Below, in pieces: positions 10,501 through 22,095 of a stretch of DNA of 64,000 nucleotides. Where the stretch lies: the NCBI RefSeq assembly GCF_041146795.1, contig NC_135185.1:24436529-24500528 (forward strand). Direction: 5' to 3'. The notes under the pieces are model-generated. The model was not told the DNA's origin, ran no database searches, and saw only the letters and a list, made by a program, of their open reading frames with translations. Position 1 is the first letter of the stretch. Each line of letters opens with the position of its first letter. Origin of the DNA: Maylandia zebra (Eukaryota; Chordata; Actinopteri; Cichliformes; Cichlidae). A program made the translations under genes and the position numbers.

Positions 10501-10789
10501 CCACAGCACAAACTATGTGAAACATGTTCCCACAACCATGTAAATCTTTGTATTCATGAAGATTAAAACAAACAAACAAAGAAAAAAACCCACTCCTTTT
10601 TATATGTGCATTTAGTTTTGACACATTTGTGTGGCAAGTGAAAAGTCACTCATTTGCCTCAAATGCTCAAATCGAACATGTGAACCTGAGTGTTTAGATT
10701 AGTCTGAAGTATGACTTTCCAGCTTTCAGGATCACTCCCACATATGCAGACCTCATCCTTTTAAATATGAACTTGTTTAATGTATTTGC

Positions 10790-11310
10790 CACTGTAACAG
10801 TATATGACAGAAAATATGAAAAAGCACTACTCACTACTGACTGACAGCTCCCCAATATCACTTAACATGCCATGTCTGGATATCACTGAAAAACAAACAA
10901 ACAAAAAAACAGTGTTACATAAAGAATTTAAATTAGACCTGATACAGTAGGATTATTAGAGAGAAATACACCAATGTTTCTCTCATACTCAGACAAATAA
11001 TTGTTCCTTTCATCATATTAAATCATTAAACACACACCCCAGCTCAAAACATCATTCTGAGAAACCTTCTTTTAGCCTGCTGAAGAATTTTTAAGAGCAC
11101 AGAACCTCCGCCAACCAGAACAAGGAAGAAGATGCTGCAGAGCACATTCATGTTGATAACAACTGATGACACTTTGCATAGGATTTCACTGAAAAGCATC
11201 TGTTATATAATCAGCCCAGCAGGACAAACAGCACACCGCAGCAAAATGAGTTAAAGCCAAGTTACTCAAATAAATCTAAGCCGCAGTGGTGATGGAAGAT
11301 CAAACCTCTG
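10790..11310 (-). pseudogene. Bradykinin-receptor-like pseudogene with large internal deletion, plus 3' flank
   Basis: 10790-11060 resembles the 3' flank of the 43.3-kb receptor. 11065-11095 resembles the C-terminal codons (CTGAAGAATT word). From 11115 it jumps to TM3-TM2 (AACCAGAACAAGGAAG, GATGACACTTTGCATAGG, then GCCAAGTTACTCAAAT), ending near 11300. TM4 to TM7 are therefore deleted. It sits inside spacer copy 2. Confidence 0.7.
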
Positions 11311-11481
11311 GATTCAGGAAGACACAGACTTTTATTTGGGTTTCCATTATGGCGACCCTTAAAGGGAGCAGCCAAAAGACAATGGTGAAGATGAAAATGT
11401 ATCAGAAAAACATGAGCTAATTAAGAAGGAGACTTTTATTGACATGTCTATTCCAAACTACAGATCCTGATTCATTGTGAC

Positions 11482-13301
11482 CAGTGTTGAGTAAGTTACT
11501 TTAAAATAGTAACTTAGTTACATTACTAGTTACTTCTCTCAAAAGTAACTCAGTTACTTCAAGTTACTCGTTACTTTCAAAGTAACTAGTTACTAGGGAA
11601 AGTAACTTTGGTTTTACTCAGAATTCTCTTGTTAATGTGTTGCTTCCATAACTTTGCCAGTCTTCTAGCTTGCTTACTTGCCACAAGTGCACTGTGCCAC
11701 CTACCAATAGAAAGGAAAAGATAATGTGCATATTTCCACGAGAGAAATCCCACGCCTGGACCGTCATTGACTGCTGCCATGATTCTAGCCTACGTCACAG
11801 CGTCATGTGCGCCTTTTACATCCAACACAAAAACTGCAGTCGTGGTGCTTTCGATTGTACTCAGAACTCTGAAATTCTGCCTTCTGAATAGAAAGATGTA
11901 GGCAACACCAGACTGCAGATGAGCTGCATACAGGGCTGGACTGGGACAGAAAATTGGCCCGGGTATTTTAACTAGAGACCGGCCCACCATTATAGGAAAA
12001 ATCATAAAGCCTTTGAATGAAAACAAACACTGTTGTGACAGTGATGTACACTGTTTTGATGTTATATATGCATCAATCTATCAATCGTTTGTTGTAAGAT
12101 TCAGATAATTATTTTTTAAAAGCTAGACATTTTAAATGAGAATAAGAAAGAAAAGTATTTCCTTGTGCCCACCTCTCCCTGTTAATGCCCTACATGCCCC
12201 CCTGGCAACACTTTGCTAGATCCGCACCTGCACAGTTACCAGCTGTCAGCTACCTAAAAAAGGATCCTGGGGTTATTTGTCTCTCAGAAACAGTTCATAA
12301 CTTCCCTTCAACTCATTCATGTCACCTAAAGGGTAAACCTGTTTCTCCATCACCTGTTCAGCTCTGATGATCCAGTAAGGACGTCTCCTGGTTTCATCTT
12401 CATGTTTCCCTCTCACCACATAACCAAACCGATATCATGACCAGCAGCTTTTTTGCAGCTGTGGCTCCAGCAAACATCAGCTGATACTAGAAATTAATAT
12501 TAAATAAATTCTAACAATAGCTGATCAAGCTTAAACGTGCTGCTGTTGTTTAGCGCGACATCCGCTGGTTTCCTCTTTCGGCGCAAAGTGAGCGATAAAC
12601 AAACAAGAGAGCCGATCAGCTGATCACTGATCAGTTTTCATGATTGAAGTAGAAACAGGAGAGGGAGGGGGGAGAATGAGAGGAGAAGAGGCAGCTGTGC
12701 AGCAAAGACACAGAATAACTCCAGGTTTGTGTCTTTTTCATTGTAGCTGAATTACGGGACAAACTGTTCCTTTTCACCTCAATAAGAAACGCGTAATATT
12801 TTCTCTGAATACCAGACGGGACGGTTGGCAACTCTAATAACTTATGAACAAAATAAAGTTCAACATCATTAACTTCATAGCACCACCCAGCTGTATAGAA
12901 ACTCCGTCATGCTAGCTAGCACGCAGTACGGAAAAAGTCAGAATAACGAAAATAAACTCCACCTAAACTTGGTTCATATCTGACCCAGAGAGACTGCAGG
13001 TCATAACTTCTTACCTGAAGTTCAGTTCACACTTGGACCGGCGGCCGCCTCGGGTCTCTTTTCATTCTGCGTCCCTTTTCCTTCATCCACCTGCTGCTTC
13101 CACCACTTGCTAATGTTACTGAATCTGTGGAAACTCCGCGATAGCCACCACACGAAGTAACGAGTAACGACCCTATCTAAATCCCAGTAACGAGTAACGC
13201 GTTCCTGATTTTGGCATAATAACTAGTTACCGTGCTCGTTACCACAATAATAACGTAGTTACTGTAACGCGTTACTTAATAACGCGTTAGTCCCAACACT
13301 G
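11482..13301. mobile_element. hAT-type non-autonomous DNA transposon (1,820 bp)
   Basis: The ends are inverted: CAGTGTTG at 11482 and CAACACTG at 13294-13301. Both ends carry dense GTAAC/AGTTACT subterminal repeats. An 8-bp duplication, ATTGTGAC, flanks it exactly (11474-11481 and 13302-13309), as hAT transposases make. The unoccupied site is preserved in the duplicate spacer near 1735-1750. The interior has no transposase ORF, so it was mobilised in trans. Confidence 0.9.
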
Positions 13302-13550
13302 ATTGTGACTGCAGGAAAGACCTGGAAAAAATTTCAGGCGTTCGTCTTTAACAGTTTTTCTAATATTTGTGTTGAAACAATACAAAAATGCCTGGATGTC
13401 TTCCAGTACATCATTTTAAAAATATAGTCAGTATCTTGACTATCTCATAGTGGTAACCAGGCTGTATTTTTATGTCTGTGCTCTGTACTTATCTTGATTT
13501 CCTTGTGTCTTCAGTTTTCTTGCCACTTCACTGCTTAACTCACTCCTACT
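13302..13550. repeat. Duplication-unit spacer and flank, continued
   Basis: 13310-13440 continues spacer copy 2 (compare 1745-1885). 13445-13548 repeats 6080-6185. It leads into a receptor pseudogene. Confidence 0.65.
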
Positions 13551-15320
13551 GCATCCAATAACATTTGACTGAAGCTTCAGATTTGAGTTTCCTTAGATGA
13601 ATACAGGGGCAACAAACACCAAGCACAAACCGACATCCCAGTTTGGCATAAAAACACGTTCTCATATTTTCATGGGAAAGCGAGTGTACCACAGTATCAC
13701 ATATCAGTCTATGTTAACCTAGCTTTGTCTCTGGAGTGTGTGAATAACTCTGACAGTACAGAAGGAGATCATGGAAACAGACAGCTGTGGCCAGCCCAAA
13801 TGACTACAGGCCTGTTGCACTTACGCCTGTAGTGATGAAGTGCTTTGAGAGACTGGTCTGTCAGCACATCAGGGCCGGTCTGCCTCCCACTCTGGACCCC
13901 CACCAATTTGCCTACAGGACAAATCGTTCCACCGAGGACGCCATCACCATAGCACTCCACACTGCGCTGAGTCACCTGGAGCACCGAGGAAGCTATGTGA
14001 GAATGCTCTTTCTGGACTTCAGCTCAGCATTCAATCATATCATCCCGGAGATCCTGGTCCAGAAACTGTCTCACCTGGGACTCTCCACCCCCATCTGCCT
14101 CTGGATCAAGGACTTCCTGACAAATAGACCACAGTCTGTCAGACTCGGCCCCCACCGGTCCAGCACCATCACACTCAGCACCGGGTCTCCACAAGGATGT
14201 GTTTTGAGTCCCCTCCTGTTTACGCTCTACACATCCGACTGCTCCCCTACCCATCTCTCAAACACCATCATAAAGTTCGCGGATGACACCACAGTGGTTG
14301 GACTCATCTCAAGGGGGGATGAGTCGGACTACAGAGATGAGGTCAACAGACTGACTGAGTGGTGTTCAGTTAACAACCTCCAACTGAACACCACGAAAAC
14401 TAAAGAACTTATCTTGGACTTCAGGAAGGGCAGAGCAGACCCGGCCCCACTTTACATTCACGGGAGCTGTGTGGAGAGGGTACACTCCATGAGGTTTCTG
14501 GGCGTGCAGATATCTGATGACCTCTCCTGGACTGCAAATACTACAGCGGTGGTTAAAAAGGCCCAGCAGCGTCTCCACTTTCTGAGAGTGCTCAGGAGGA
14601 ACAACCTGGAGGAGAGGCTGCTGGTGACATTTTACAGAGCCACCATAGAGAGCATCCTAACGTACGGCATAACAACATGGTATGCAGGGTGCTCAGCTGC
14701 AGACAGGAAAGTACTGCAGAGGGTCATCAACACAGCCCAGAAGATCACTGGCTGCTCTCTGCCCAGCCTGGAGGTCACTGCAAACTCTCGGTACCTCAGC
14801 AGAGCTGGCAATATCATCAAGGACCACTCTCACCCCAGCAACCAACTGTTTGAACTATTACCGTCAGGCCGACGGTACAGGTCACATAAAACCAGGACAA
14901 ACAGATTCAGGGATAGCTTCTTTCCCAGAGCTATCACCGTAGTAAATAAGCACAAAAACAATTGAACCTATTCCATACCGTCACTGTCATTATATTATGC
15001 TGCTATTCATACTGTCATTATATTAATGCTGCTATCCTGTATATATTGTACATACTATTGTTTGAGTACTTACGATTGTTTTTTTTGTACTTTTTATATT
15101 TTACATTTATATTTATTATTGAAACTTGCACCAAGGGAGTGGCACTCCAATTTCGTTGTACTCTGTACAATGACAATAAAGGCTATTCTATTCTATTCTA
15201 TTCTATTCAATTCTATTCAATTCTATTCTATTCTAAATGATGAAGCTGAAGATTATGGTCCTAATCTCAGATATCTGGATATTGGTCTGGTTAAGTGAAA
15301 TGTACTGAAGAGTACTAAAA
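13550..15320 (-). pseudogene. Rearranged bradykinin-receptor-like pseudogene split by a LINE
   Basis: 13555-13720 reads ECL2 to TM3 on the minus strand (GACATCCCAGTTTGGCATAAAA). 13725-13780 plus 15235-15310 read ICL3-TM5 into ECL2. In an intact gene the ICL3-TM5 part lies at lower coordinates than ECL2-TM3, so the two pieces are out of order: two partial copies joined, or a local rearrangement. A 1.45-kb LINE (13781-15235) sits inside the TM5 part. All frames are broken. Confidence 0.7.
13781..15235 (+). mobile_element. Rex1/L2-like LINE, 5'-truncated, with (ATTCT)n tail
   Basis: A single ORF (13787-14965, 392 codons, no genuine ATG at its start) covers most of a reverse transcriptase: [18 protein letters not shown] (catalytic Asp of motif A), [12 protein letters not shown] and [11 protein letters not shown] (motif C), then thumb and a C-terminal SFFPRAI stretch. 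There are no stops in the visible part. A short 3' UTR ends CAATAAAGG and a pentanucleotide TTCTA tail (15182-15235). The 5' truncation is typical of target-primed insertion. No clear target duplication is seen. The host sequence resumes with AATGATGAAG of the receptor pseudogene. Confidence 0.9.
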
Positions 15321-15430
15321 TCCAACACAATCTCCTGAGTTCATTAAATTTCTTGATTCTGTGTCTGAGTGCAGAGAATATGTGAGATCCTTGGGGTCAA
15401 GGCTAGCTTTGTGAAAGTCAAATTCGTCTT
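15321..15430. other. Non-coding, receptor-unit flank or unassigned
   Basis: Contains CAACACAATCTCCTGAGTTC, also seen in altered form near 20318-20345. Nothing coding. Confidence 0.3.
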
Positions 15431-15760
15431 GAGGACCCAAATGCCGGAATCATAGACAGATGTAAATGAAAAGGGAGCTTTTAATGCTGTTTAGTCTTAA
15501 GGACACACATTCTAGGGAAAAAAAAGAAAACCAGGAAATCCACAAAGCCAAAACTTACTTGGAAAATAAAGCACAGGGTATCCAAGATTAGAATACAGGA
15601 AGGAAGGATACAACACAGAGACAATGTTTACACAAGTAGTGACGAGAGGAAATGAAACTGGTAGGAAATAAAATACAGCTGGGGATACTCAGGGAATAAG
15701 CAAGGGCAGAGACAGGAAGTAAAACTACACGACATGGAGGAAAAACAGAGGCTGCTTTCC
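15430..15760. repeat. Degenerate LTR-like repeat, related to 4690-5010
   Basis: Shares ordered words with 4690-5010 (AAGGGCAGAGACAGGAAGTA, ACGACATGG). It begins with a GAGGACCCAAATGC-type stretch like the solo LTRs in this window. No ORF. Confidence 0.4.
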
Positions 15761-16074
15761 AAAACTCCCTCCTACCTCCCTTTCCTAAACTCTTTCCTTT
15801 CCTTTCCTTAACCTTGATGATGTTTTCATTGAGGTCAAGGAAAGATGGGTATGAGAATTGATGAGGGCTTAGGACAAGAGAAGAGTGATGTGCTGAGAAT
15901 TTGCCTTTTATGGTGAGAATATTTAAATAAGACAAAAATGTAAATAAGAAAGATTATGGCACAGTTTCCCTTCTCTTGGTCAACAACCCCACCCAACTAA
16001 GCCATTATAAAGATAAACTGAGGGTTTCCTATTAATTTTTTCTTTTGCCCATCATCTACCAGAAAGGAAACTGA

Positions 16075-16840
16075 TTAACTGAAAATAAATAGTACACACT
16101 TCAATTATTCTTAATTCAATTACAGTAAATTTAATAAATTCCGAAATTTTGAGTGCTCTGCAGTAACTAATAATGCAATGTGCAACGGAATCAGTTTAAT
16201 AAAGTAAAATATTAAAGCAACTATTAAACTTAAGGGAAAAATATATGAGGTTTTCATGCTTTCATCATTAAAACATTCGTGACTTTGCTGACAAGCCTGG
16301 AAACACATTATTCCAGTCATAAATCCGAAGAAGCAGATTCCAAAATGACTGGAAAAAAGGAAACAGTTGTGCCGGTGTTCACAGGAAGGTATGTAACTAT
16401 GGCCCCGTTTTATTGACAATGACAGATGCCCAGACAATGGTTGGCGATCTTATGCAGGTCACACATATATTTACACATGCTAGTCACCAGCTAAGTCAAT
16501 TAATTTAATTAATTTTATAATTAATTTTATATTTCTGTGATATGCATCAGTGACAGAAACATTCAGTCTTGTACTGAAAAATGTTTATGTGTTTCTCTAT
16601 TAGAAAGCACAGTCCATCTTGAGGATTTTAAAATTAACTAAGCTACTGAAGGGCTTTCACGGTCTGTTGAAGTCCACCTTCTTTTGGTTGGCTGCTCTTC
16701 ACAAGCCAGAATTTGAACAGCACCTGATTGGGGCAGCCAGAGCTGTGTGCTTGACATGATTGTATCAAATTATCCACTCTCACTGACATTACATTATGCA
16801 CAACCAAGAGTAGGAAAAACTTCTAGAATTAAGAGCAGTC
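16075..16840 (-). repeat. 3'-flank block of a receptor unit without its gene
   Basis: 16075-16120 matches 27110-27150. 16290-16400 (AGAAGCAGATTCCAAAATGAC) matches 27430-27530. 16455-16615 matches 2325-2460 downstream of the 2.66-kb receptor. 16735-16815 matches 50355-50435. The order agrees with the other flanks. No coding exon remains beside it. Confidence 0.6.
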
Positions 16841-17129
16841 TGAACTTCCAGTTTTTATGTAACACTCCCATGTATAATAATGGGTTTCCTATAAAAAAAA
16901 AATACCACAAAGCACATAGCGTCAGAGTTAAAACCACCGAAATACCTTCTCTTAGCCATGGGATATGTCCCATCTGGAAAATACTCAAAGAGAACTAAAA
17001 CCTCATTACTTCAAGCTGAATCAGACTGGCAGCACTTCTATTAAGTAAACATCTGGATTATCTGGATATGAGAAACACTGTTACATACAGAAAGTAAGTG
17101 AAGCATATTACGTTCAGAATAGATAGACA

Positions 17130-17200
17130 CTTGTATTTTATAGAATAGAATAGAATAGAATAGAATAGAATAGAATAGAATAGCCTTTGTACATGTCCAA
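17130..17200 (-). mobile_element. LINE 3' tail, (AATAG)n
   Basis: Ten or so AATAG repeats followed by CCTTTGTACA. On the minus strand this is the same AAAGGCTATTCTATTC end as the LINE at 13781-15235, so it is the extreme 3' end of the same family in reverse orientation. Confidence 0.65.
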
Positions 17201-17659
17201 CAACATTGTGGGTGCTTCACACCAACTGTGCTGGGATAAACTAGAACTAGCACACACATACACTTACACTGATAAGCATTCACACATCCCCCCTCCCCTT
17301 CCAATGCCTTCGATGCTTGTTGTCTCCTGGGAACACGAGGCGGGTCTGGGCCCGTGCTGGAGAGTTGGCGCAGTGGCAGGATGGCTGCTGTGTTGCCTGG
17401 GATTACTCCTTATCCTCTACCCAACCCTGTTGCTGGTCATGTGCTCTATAATGTTGTACTGTGGACGTTTATGTGCTTTTCTGTGCAGAGGAGTTTTTTT
17501 TTGTTTCCTGTTCTCATGCTGTCCTCCTGTAGGCACCGACCAGAGGGCAGCATGTAAAACAGGAGGTGAGCAACGTGCAAGGGGTCACCTGTGTGGCAAT
17601 GTTTTTCTTGAGACAGGAGGATCTGGCAATGGCCTTAAGGGGTAGCAGGGGGCAGCTAA

Positions 17660-18170
17660 TTATTTTTTGGCCAGCGTTAATTAAATTACCCTCTGTGCAG
17701 CGTTCCTGTTCTCAGTCGTGGCTCCTGTGTACCAAACACCCAGGCAGTAAGAGAGCATGCTCTCCGCTGAGAAGCGGAAGAAGGCCAGCAGCAGCTTCCA
17801 GTCCAGGTTATTCTTCTTTAGGACATAAAGGAAGTGCAGCCGCTGCTGGGCCTTCCACTGGACATTGGTGTTGTGAGTCCAGGTGAGATCGGTGGAGATG
17901 TGGGTGCCCAGAAACCTGAAGATTCCACCCATTCTCCATTTACAATCAGAGGGAAGTGCATCTGTCCGTGCCTCCCGAAATCCATTATGAGTTCTTTTGT
18001 TTTATGGACGTTCAGCCTCCGCTTATTTTCTGAGCACCAGCGGGGTAAGTTCTCTACCTCTCCCCTGTACGGTGCATCTCATCCATCCATGAGCCCAACC
18101 ACCGTGGTTTCATCGGCATACTTGGCAATGATGTTGGTTGGGTGGGTTGGTGTGCAGTCATAGGTGTAAA
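17660..18170 (-). mobile_element. LINE reverse-transcriptase fragment (Rex1/L2-like)
   Basis: The minus strand gives a degenerate YADET-type version of the FADDT box and VVGLM near 18095-18130, then FLGTHISTDLTW and [16 protein letters not shown] (thumb region) to about 17680. It parallels the C-terminal half of the LINE at 13781 but with several frame breaks. It may be the body belonging to the tail at 17130-17200, interrupted by unrelated DNA. Confidence 0.75.
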
Positions 18171-18179
18171 AGGGGTAAA

Positions 18180-18620
18180 GTAGTGGGCTGGGTGTTCATT
18201 TGTGTCAGCTGTTTCCCCATGTGTTTCCACTTCCTCTGATCACCTCCTATTTAATCTGTGTGTGTTTCATTCAGTGGTTGTCAGGTCGTCTGTGTTCCCT
18301 ATACCATGTCAAGTGTCACTTAGGTATTTCATGATTCAGCTCAGGTCTTGCTCATGCACCATGTTTGTGTTGCTTTCTCATAGTTCTTGCATGCACCTGC
18401 TCTGAATCATGTTTATGTCTTATGTCACAGTCATCATAGTTTAGTTTCTGCTAGTTTAGGTGCTGGTTTAGTTTTTGCCCCTCTCGCTTTTGCTCTGTTT
18501 GTGTACTCTTGTTATCAGCTATAATAAATGGCTCGCTTTGAGTTCAAGTCACATTTCACACTCCATTTTTGGGTCTGCATTTGGGTCGAGTATTCACTCT
18601 CCACACAGTTGGCTCCCACT
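18180..18620 (+). repeat. Possible old solo LTR
   Basis: A 440-base low-complexity T-rich block with AATAAATGG at 18522 and a GGGTCTGCATTTGGGTC-type end resembles the 3' part of fish gypsy LTRs. Neither clear ends nor a target duplication is seen. Confidence 0.3.
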
Positions 18621-18775
18621 GCCTGTTACACCCTGTGGGCAACCAGTGCTGAGTGACAGTGGGGGGAAGAGGTGGGGGCTGAGTTGGACTGATTAAGGCT
18701 GGTTGGTGAGGAGCTTAATAGTTACTCTTTTTGGATAAGCCATAAAAAATTATGTAAAATTATCAAAGCACACAT

Positions 18776-19150
18776 CACAGCTGAAAACATCACAGTTCTA
18801 CAGATCAGATTGAGGAAATGTTAGATTCCAGGGCCAAGCCTGGAATCTGTCTGTGCGAGGCTGAATGCTTTTACTGTTGGATTGGATCTCTGTTTAAAGA
18901 ATTCCTTTGCTCTTTTCTTGAAACCTTTCCCAAAGATAATGAAGAGATCTGGCTTAAGGACAAGGACACTGTTGAAGAAGGCTAAATATAGAGAAATGTG
19001 TTGGTAGATGACCAGTATGAGATGACGCCTTAGAAAGTCAACTATTTCGAGCACACTTAGTAACTCACTTAAACGGAATATTATCCAGCAGATCAGCAAT
19101 GCCAGGAGAACTGCCAGGAAGAGAGTGGTGGCCTTCTCCTTTGGTCTGTC
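18776..19150 (-). pseudogene. Bradykinin-receptor-like pseudogene, C-terminal third
   Basis: A 92-codon open stretch (18821-19099) reads TM6 (LICWIIF), a short ECL3, TM7 (LAFFNSVL, then VLKPDLFIIFGKGF where NPILY would be) and a KRAKEFFKQ C-terminal tail as in the intact copies. The NPxxY motif is destroyed. Upstream of TM6 the family match ends at about 19150. The 3' side (AAAGCACACATCAC at 18764-18777) matches the flank of the 50.7-kb gene. Confidence 0.8.
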
Positions 19151-19216
19151 CTTAACATACCGTAATTAAGGTATGTTTCCAAAGATGAAAGACTGATCTG
19201 GTCATATTTACCATGA

Positions 19217-19857
19217 GGTAAAAAGGTTCTGGGACGTATGGCTATTGACGGTGGCTTACCAGTACTAGCAAGCCATAAAAGACCTTCAAGTTTGTCAGCT
19301 GTCCATCTAGTGTCTTCCACTTATCCTTAACAGGGTCAAGGGGGCCTGGAGTCTGCCCTAGCTACCATAGGACGATAGGTTCATTTAAATTGGTTTGTGG
19401 AGTAGGCTACTTGGGTTCAGTTGTGGCCCTGCTGCAGTGTAGCCTCCACAATTCTAAACAGGAGCACAACTAGTCATGTTATAGTTATGCAACTGTGAAT
19501 TTTGGATTTCTTAATCACTCTTTGAAAAAATAGCCTGGTAATCTGCTAAGTTTTGCTAACTGCTGGATATTTATTTGCTGGCAAGAGAGCTGAATGTCTA
19601 TAAAGGCCAGTGTTCGATTAATAAGAAATTTCCAGGAATCCTGAAAATATTATTTTTAATATTATTTTAAACATCAACAAAACTATAAAAAGGTAATTTA
19701 TGTTCATGAAGATAAAGCAGTAATTCAGACAACTTGCATAATGGATTGCTTTGCCTGGGAGCATACTGAACTTCTGAACTTCAGCTTTGTTGAACTTAAA
19801 GGTCTTTTATGGTTTGCTAGTAGTGGTAAGCCACCGTCAACAGCCATACGTCCCAGT
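19217..19857. repeat. Inverted repeat pair (about 70-bp arms, 0.5-kb spacer)
   Basis: 19217-19285 and the reverse complement of 19793-19857 agree over about 65 bases with a few mismatches (shared core GACGGTGGCTTACCA). The spacer includes a piece of the common teleost repeat (19290-19370). It could be the termini of a small foldback transposon or an inverted duplication. Confidence 0.55.
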
Positions 19858-20398
19858 GTTTTGCACAGGACAGTGTTTGTGTAAAATTTGGCATTCTTGT
19901 CAGATCATCATCACTATTTCTGGGAAATAACAGTGTTTGAGTGTGAACTGATAAAGAGTGTCATACAGAGTACTGCCTGCTCCCATGGTAAAGTAGTGTT
20001 GAGAGTCCCAGTTTTGTTATTGACTTTTACTGTATAAATCTGGCTTTCCTTTGAGTTGATGGATGGGTGTCTAGCTTATCTTTTCCTAATTGATTGTATT
20101 CTGGCCATTCATTAAAAAGACAAAAGTATTTCTTATCCAATTACTTGATTAATCGATGAAATAATCAATATATTACTCAATTACTAAAATAATCAATAGT
20201 TGTTTTATAAAATATCTGACACTGATGTGATCAAGAAATACACCTAACTGAAATGCATGGTTTTTCTCAGGATTCAGATAATATTAAAAGCCTTTATTGC
20301 TCATGTTGTGTCAAAATTCAACACAACTGAGCTTAAGTCTCCTAATTCCCTGTCTGAGTACAGAGAATTTATGACGTCTTTGTGCAAAAGAGACAGAA
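19858..20398. other. Intergenic, nothing recognised
   Basis: No supported ORF. It includes simple TCAAT/AATCAAT alternation near 20140-20200. Confidence 0.35.
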
Positions 20399-20414
20399 AA
20401 TACTTTCATTTGTT

Positions 20415-20639
20415 TTTTTGGGTTTTTTTTTGCATGTCCCGTTTGGTTCTTTTCCCATCAGAATTATTGTCTAAAGGCGAAAAAAGATGCCCAACTGATT
20501 TACTTTACCAAATTGACCATCCCAGCCTTGCCGTAATGGTCTATTTGATTTACCTTTTATTGTTTATTTTATTTATTTTTTATTTTCACTTGCTAGATAC
20601 GGGACAGACTTGAAGAAGGGGACAGAGCGGGGGATACTG
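20415..20639 (-). mobile_element. Short 3' copy of the poly(A) retroelement family
   Basis: On the minus strand it ends ...CAATAATTCTGATGGGAAAAG...GGGACATGC followed by a run of A (20415-20431 on plus as T/G-T). It is flanked by a 16-bp near-duplication (20399-20414 and 20640-20655, one mismatch, containing CATTTGTT). It is severely 5'-truncated. Confidence 0.75.
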
Positions 20640-20829
20640 AATACTTCCATTTGTTAGGAGACCTGGGTCATCGACCAAGAGTTTTGAGTTTACATTATTA
20701 TTGAACTTTTATTTTGATATTATTCGTCATCTCTAGTCTTTTAAGCCGTGTATTTTCCTCTGTCCGTGTTGCGATCTACCATCTACCATGCTGTGTGTTT
20801 TCCCTTTCAACTGGTTTGTTGTTTATTTT

Positions 20830-21574
20830 TGTTACGGCCGGGACCGTTTCAGACGAGTGACAGGACTCAAACGCAAGACGCCGAACAGCTCGAAAATATA
20901 TTTTAAGAATAATGTTTAATGTGCACACAAAATATTCATAAACAAAAGGTGAGCGTAGACGTTAACTAAATAATGATCTGGTCCGGGTCCGGGGATTGGA
21001 CTGGAAAGCAAGTCACAAAAGGTCCAGGAAAAGGTCGGGGTCACTGTAACAGAATGCAAATGTTCAAAACATAGATAAGGAGGCATATGAATATGTTGTT
21101 TGGCTCAAAATCCTCCTTCGTACTGTGTACTTGCCAACGGAGGTCGGAGATGACATAGAGGGGGAGTAATCCGGGTGTGTAAATCCAAAAACTCCTGGCG
21201 TGGAGGCAGAGAGGCAGGTAGGTAGTTTTGGTGGTAGCCTGAGGGACTGCCAGAAGGTCCAGCATCCAAGTAGAAGCTCTTCGCCAGGGGTTTAACAGTT
21301 AGGTGTAGCTGAAAAAGGGAGGCGCACAAAAAACAAACATACAGTGAAGCAAAGGTGATTCACAAAAAAACACGTAAGGAAATTATGGTGGTGGCCTGCA
21401 CTGACTGATGTTTAGCAGAGAATCTGGCGAAGAGAGATTGAGAACGCTGGCCTTATGAGTCCCCCGGCTAATTACCCACAGATGTCAACGATCAGCAAAA
21501 ACACTGAGGCCCCTCCCAGGGGTGGAGACGCCGGCTCGGAGGGAGACACACTGGCACACACCCGGACCATGACA
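20830..21574 (-). repeat. 3' LTR of the sushi-type element
   Basis: 745 bp, TG...CA ends, matching 25976-26720 base for base as far as I can read. In element orientation it follows the purine tract at 21575-21590. Confidence 0.95.
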
Positions 21575-21590
21575 GTACCCCCCCCTCAAG
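21575..21590 (-). promoter_or_regulatory. Polypurine tract
   Basis: On the minus strand the bases just before the 3' LTR read TTGAGGGGGGGG then TAC, a G-rich plus-strand primer site of the usual kind. Confidence 0.75.
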
Positions 21591-22095
21591 GGACGCCACC
21601 CGGCGGCCGACCAGCACCCGCCCCACGACGTGACCTAAGAAAATCAGAAACCATCACAGAGTCAAGCATCGAAGAACGAGGAACCCAAGAACGCTCCTCC
21701 GGCCCATAACCCTCCCAGTCCACCAAAAACTGCAGCCCCCTACCCCGCCGCCGCACATCCAGAATGCGCCGGACAGAAAACGCAGGATGCCCGTCAATGA
21801 GCCGGGCGGGAGGCGGGGGCACCGGAGGCGGGCACAGATGACTAGACACCACCGGCTTCACCTGAGAAACGTGAAAGACCGGGTGAACCCTCAAGGCAGC
21901 AGGCAAACGGAGCTTGACAGCCGAAGGGCTGAGGACCCTGTCCACAGAATAGGGGCCGATGTAACGAGGAGACAACTTGCGGGAGGATGCCCTGAGAGGG
22001 ATGTCTTTCGCAGCGAGCCACACCTTCTGTCCAGGTGAGTAAACAGGCGCAGGAGACCGGCGACGGTCGGCACAGCTACGTTGGCGAGCCACAGC
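21586..22095 (-). CDS. Integrase C-terminal part with GPY/F and chromodomain (downstream of an in-frame stop)
   Basis: This is in the same reading frame as pol, immediately after the TGA at 22096-22098. The 168 codons give a basic linker, the GPY/F module ([10 protein letters not shown], about residues 45-55 of this part), a [11 protein letters not shown] stretch, and a chromodomain (about 105-145) with the FLVDWEGYG and SWVP signatures. Chromodomains at the integrase C terminus define the chromovirus branch that includes sushi-type elements, and they direct integration to marked chromatin. No ATG starts it. It would be made only by readthrough of the stop. Confidence 0.9.
   Translation of the reverse strand, partial: AVARQRSCADRRRSPAPVYSPGQKVWLAAKDIPLRASSRKLSPRYIGPYSVDRVLSPSAVKLRLPAALRVHPVFHVSQVKPVVSSHLCPPPVPPPPARLIDGHPAFSVRRILDVRRRGRGLQFLVDWEGYGPEERSWVPRSSMLDSVMVSDFLRSRRGAGAGRPPGGVP

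Noticed and set aside
13781-13786. Target-site duplication for the LINE at 13781
   Set aside because: No convincing direct repeat across both junctions; short ACAG matches are within chance.
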